From Thalassotalea sp. 273M-4 (GTDB lineage Bacteria > Pseudomonadota > Gammaproteobacteria > Enterobacterales > Alteromonadaceae), in the NCBI RefSeq assembly GCF_041410465.1, contig NZ_CP166961.1:2666001-2730000 (forward strand): a stretch of 64,000 nucleotides of DNA. The letters are read 5' to 3'. Under the pieces are notes generated by a model that did no database searches, was not told the origin of the DNA, and was given only the letters and a program-made list of their open reading frames with translations. This document shows, piece by piece, positions 63,278 through 64,000 of the stretch. Positions within the stretch are counted from its first letter, which is position 1. Each line of letters starts with the position of its first letter. Position numbers and translations under genes: made by a program.

Positions 63278-63490
63278 TATCAGGGTTTCCTTGCTATATA
63301 TTGCCTATTTGACAGCTATTTGCCAAGCCAAAGCCCAAACTTGATAAATATTCAAATTATTGTCTATTTTTTAACAAATTTATATTGAATAACGGACCGC
63401 GATCCCGTATTATCCGACACCTTAAATTGAAACTCGTATGGTATCTGGCAAAAGATCAGATGGCGATACGGCCTAATAGAGGTAATCCCC

Positions 63491-63703
63491 ATGAAAGAAG
63501 GTATCCACCCTAAGTACGTTGCAATCAAAGCAACTTGTTCTTGTGGCAACGTAATCGAAACTCGTTCAACACTTGGTAAAGACATTTACTTGGACGTATG
63601 TTCAGAATGTCACCCATTCTACACTGGTAAGCAAAAAGCTGCTGAAACTGGTGGTCGTGTTGACAAGTTCAACAAACGTTTCGGTATGTTGGGTAAGAAG
63701 TAA
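63491..63703 (+). CDS. rpmE: 50S ribosomal protein L31 (zinc-binding type)
   Basis: 70 residues. Cys16, Cys18, Cys37 and Cys40 form the zinc site of the C+ type; the paralogue without Cys (YkgM) would replace it under zinc limitation and be controlled by Zur. The ribosome site AGAGGTAA precedes the ATG. Monocistronic. Confidence 0.96.
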   Translation: MKEGIHPKYVAIKATCSCGNVIETRSTLGKDIYLDVCSECHPFYTGKQKAAETGGRVDKFNKRFGMLGKK

Positions 63704-63740
63704 TCTTCTTGTCAGCGTAACGCAAAGTCCTTTAGGGCAT

Positions 63741-63775
63741 AAAAAAACCAGTCGTTTGACTGGTTTTTTTATGCC
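63741..63775 (+). terminator. Rho-independent terminator of rpmE
   Basis: AAAAAACCAGTC and GACTGGTTTTTTT form a stem with an internal T-run, after the stop codon. Confidence 0.9.
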
Positions 63776-63856
63776 TAAATTTTCCAAATTTAAAATCATC
63801 TAACCTTGACCTATTTACCCTCACGTTAAAAACATCTCGCCAAATAAAGCAAAGAT

Positions 63857-63893
63857 AAAAAAAGGTGTGTAATGGTTAACCATCACACACCTT
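63857..63893 (-). terminator. Terminator of the gene at the right window edge
   Basis: On the minus strand, GGTGTGTGATGGTT and AACCATTACACACC pair with one mismatch region, followed by TTTTTTT. Confidence 0.85.
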
Positions 63894-63929
63894 GATTATG
63901 CGCCGAAAATATCAGCGTTAGCTGTTACA

Positions 63930-64000
63930 TTAGTTAAAGCTGTAACGAACACCTAAGTTGTAGCGTGCACCGTATTCAGCAAGACGTAACATTTGCTCTT
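63930..64000 (-). CDS. C-terminal end of an outer-membrane receptor, probably TonB-dependent
   Basis: Only the last 23 residues are in the window: EQMLRLAEYGARYNLGVRYSFN, stop at 63932-63930. The pattern of alternating aromatic and polar residues with a C-terminal Phe followed by Asn fits the last beta-strand of a TonB-dependent receptor or a related barrel. Which one cannot be told. A terminator follows on the minus strand. Confidence 0.55.
   Translation of the reverse strand, partial: EQMLRLAEYGARYNLGVRYSFN

Overview
The window looks like a chromosomal segment of a marine, Colwelliaceae-like gammaproteobacterium (order Alteromonadales; Thalassotalea, Colwellia or a relative). This is inferred from moderately low GC, the PanP-type aspartate decarboxylase, DUF3718, TIGR02922-like and TIGR04219-like families, a PEP-CTERM protein, and gammaproteobacterial gene orders such as priA-ftsN-hslVU, cysJIH, fadBA and pspA/pspC. 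No species can be named from the sequence alone.

Layout. 1-1.34 kb: start of an MFS transporter and a nitroreductase-fold protein that keeps the substrate-lid residues of iodotyrosine deiodinase. 1.4-4.83 kb: an array of six integron gene cassettes, all read leftward and each ended by an attC site, with no integrase in the window. 5.3-21.3 kb: housekeeping and envelope genes (cyclophilin, AcpH, RraB-like protein, S9 peptidase, PanP, TrmB-like methyltransferase with an ABC-2 exporter, Gre-like factor, YajR, thioesterase, M14 peptidase, PssA). 21.3-23.25 kb: a repeat-rich junction with a DUF3718 gene, a broken IS630 transposase, a heptamer tandem repeat and two diverged palindromic repeats. 23.25-29.0 kb: one rRNA operon on the minus strand (16S-23S-5S) with two tandem promoters and no spacer tRNA. 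29.2-36.6 kb: a helical-repeat secreted protein, fadBA, and soluble and membrane pyrophosphatases transcribed divergently. 36.7-40.9 kb: cysJIH. 41.3-48.4 kb: a PEP-CTERM protein behind a sigma-54-type promoter, a FadL-family porin, a beta-barrel protein, DUF2333, a PCu(A)C chaperone and a phage-shock operon that includes a 33-residue membrane peptide, with another 30-residue one just upstream. 48.5-60.9 kb: dusA, nnrS, zur, alr, dnaB, an ECF sigma/anti-sigma/DUF4097 set, three small conserved genes, hslVU behind a sigma-32-type promoter, and ftsN. 61-64 kb: priA, rpmE and the end of what is probably a TonB-dependent receptor.

Functional groups: cysJIH makes sulfide from PAPS; fadBA carries out beta-oxidation, with PsrA-like palindromes upstream of fadB; the two pyrophosphatases handle the same product. 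Several envelope-stress units lie here (psp, ECF/anti-sigma, hslVU), each with promoter signals that fit its family. The least explained parts are the integrase-less cassette array with unknown cargo, the tiny membrane peptides around the psp operon, and the palindromic repeats whose outer stems covary between the two copies.
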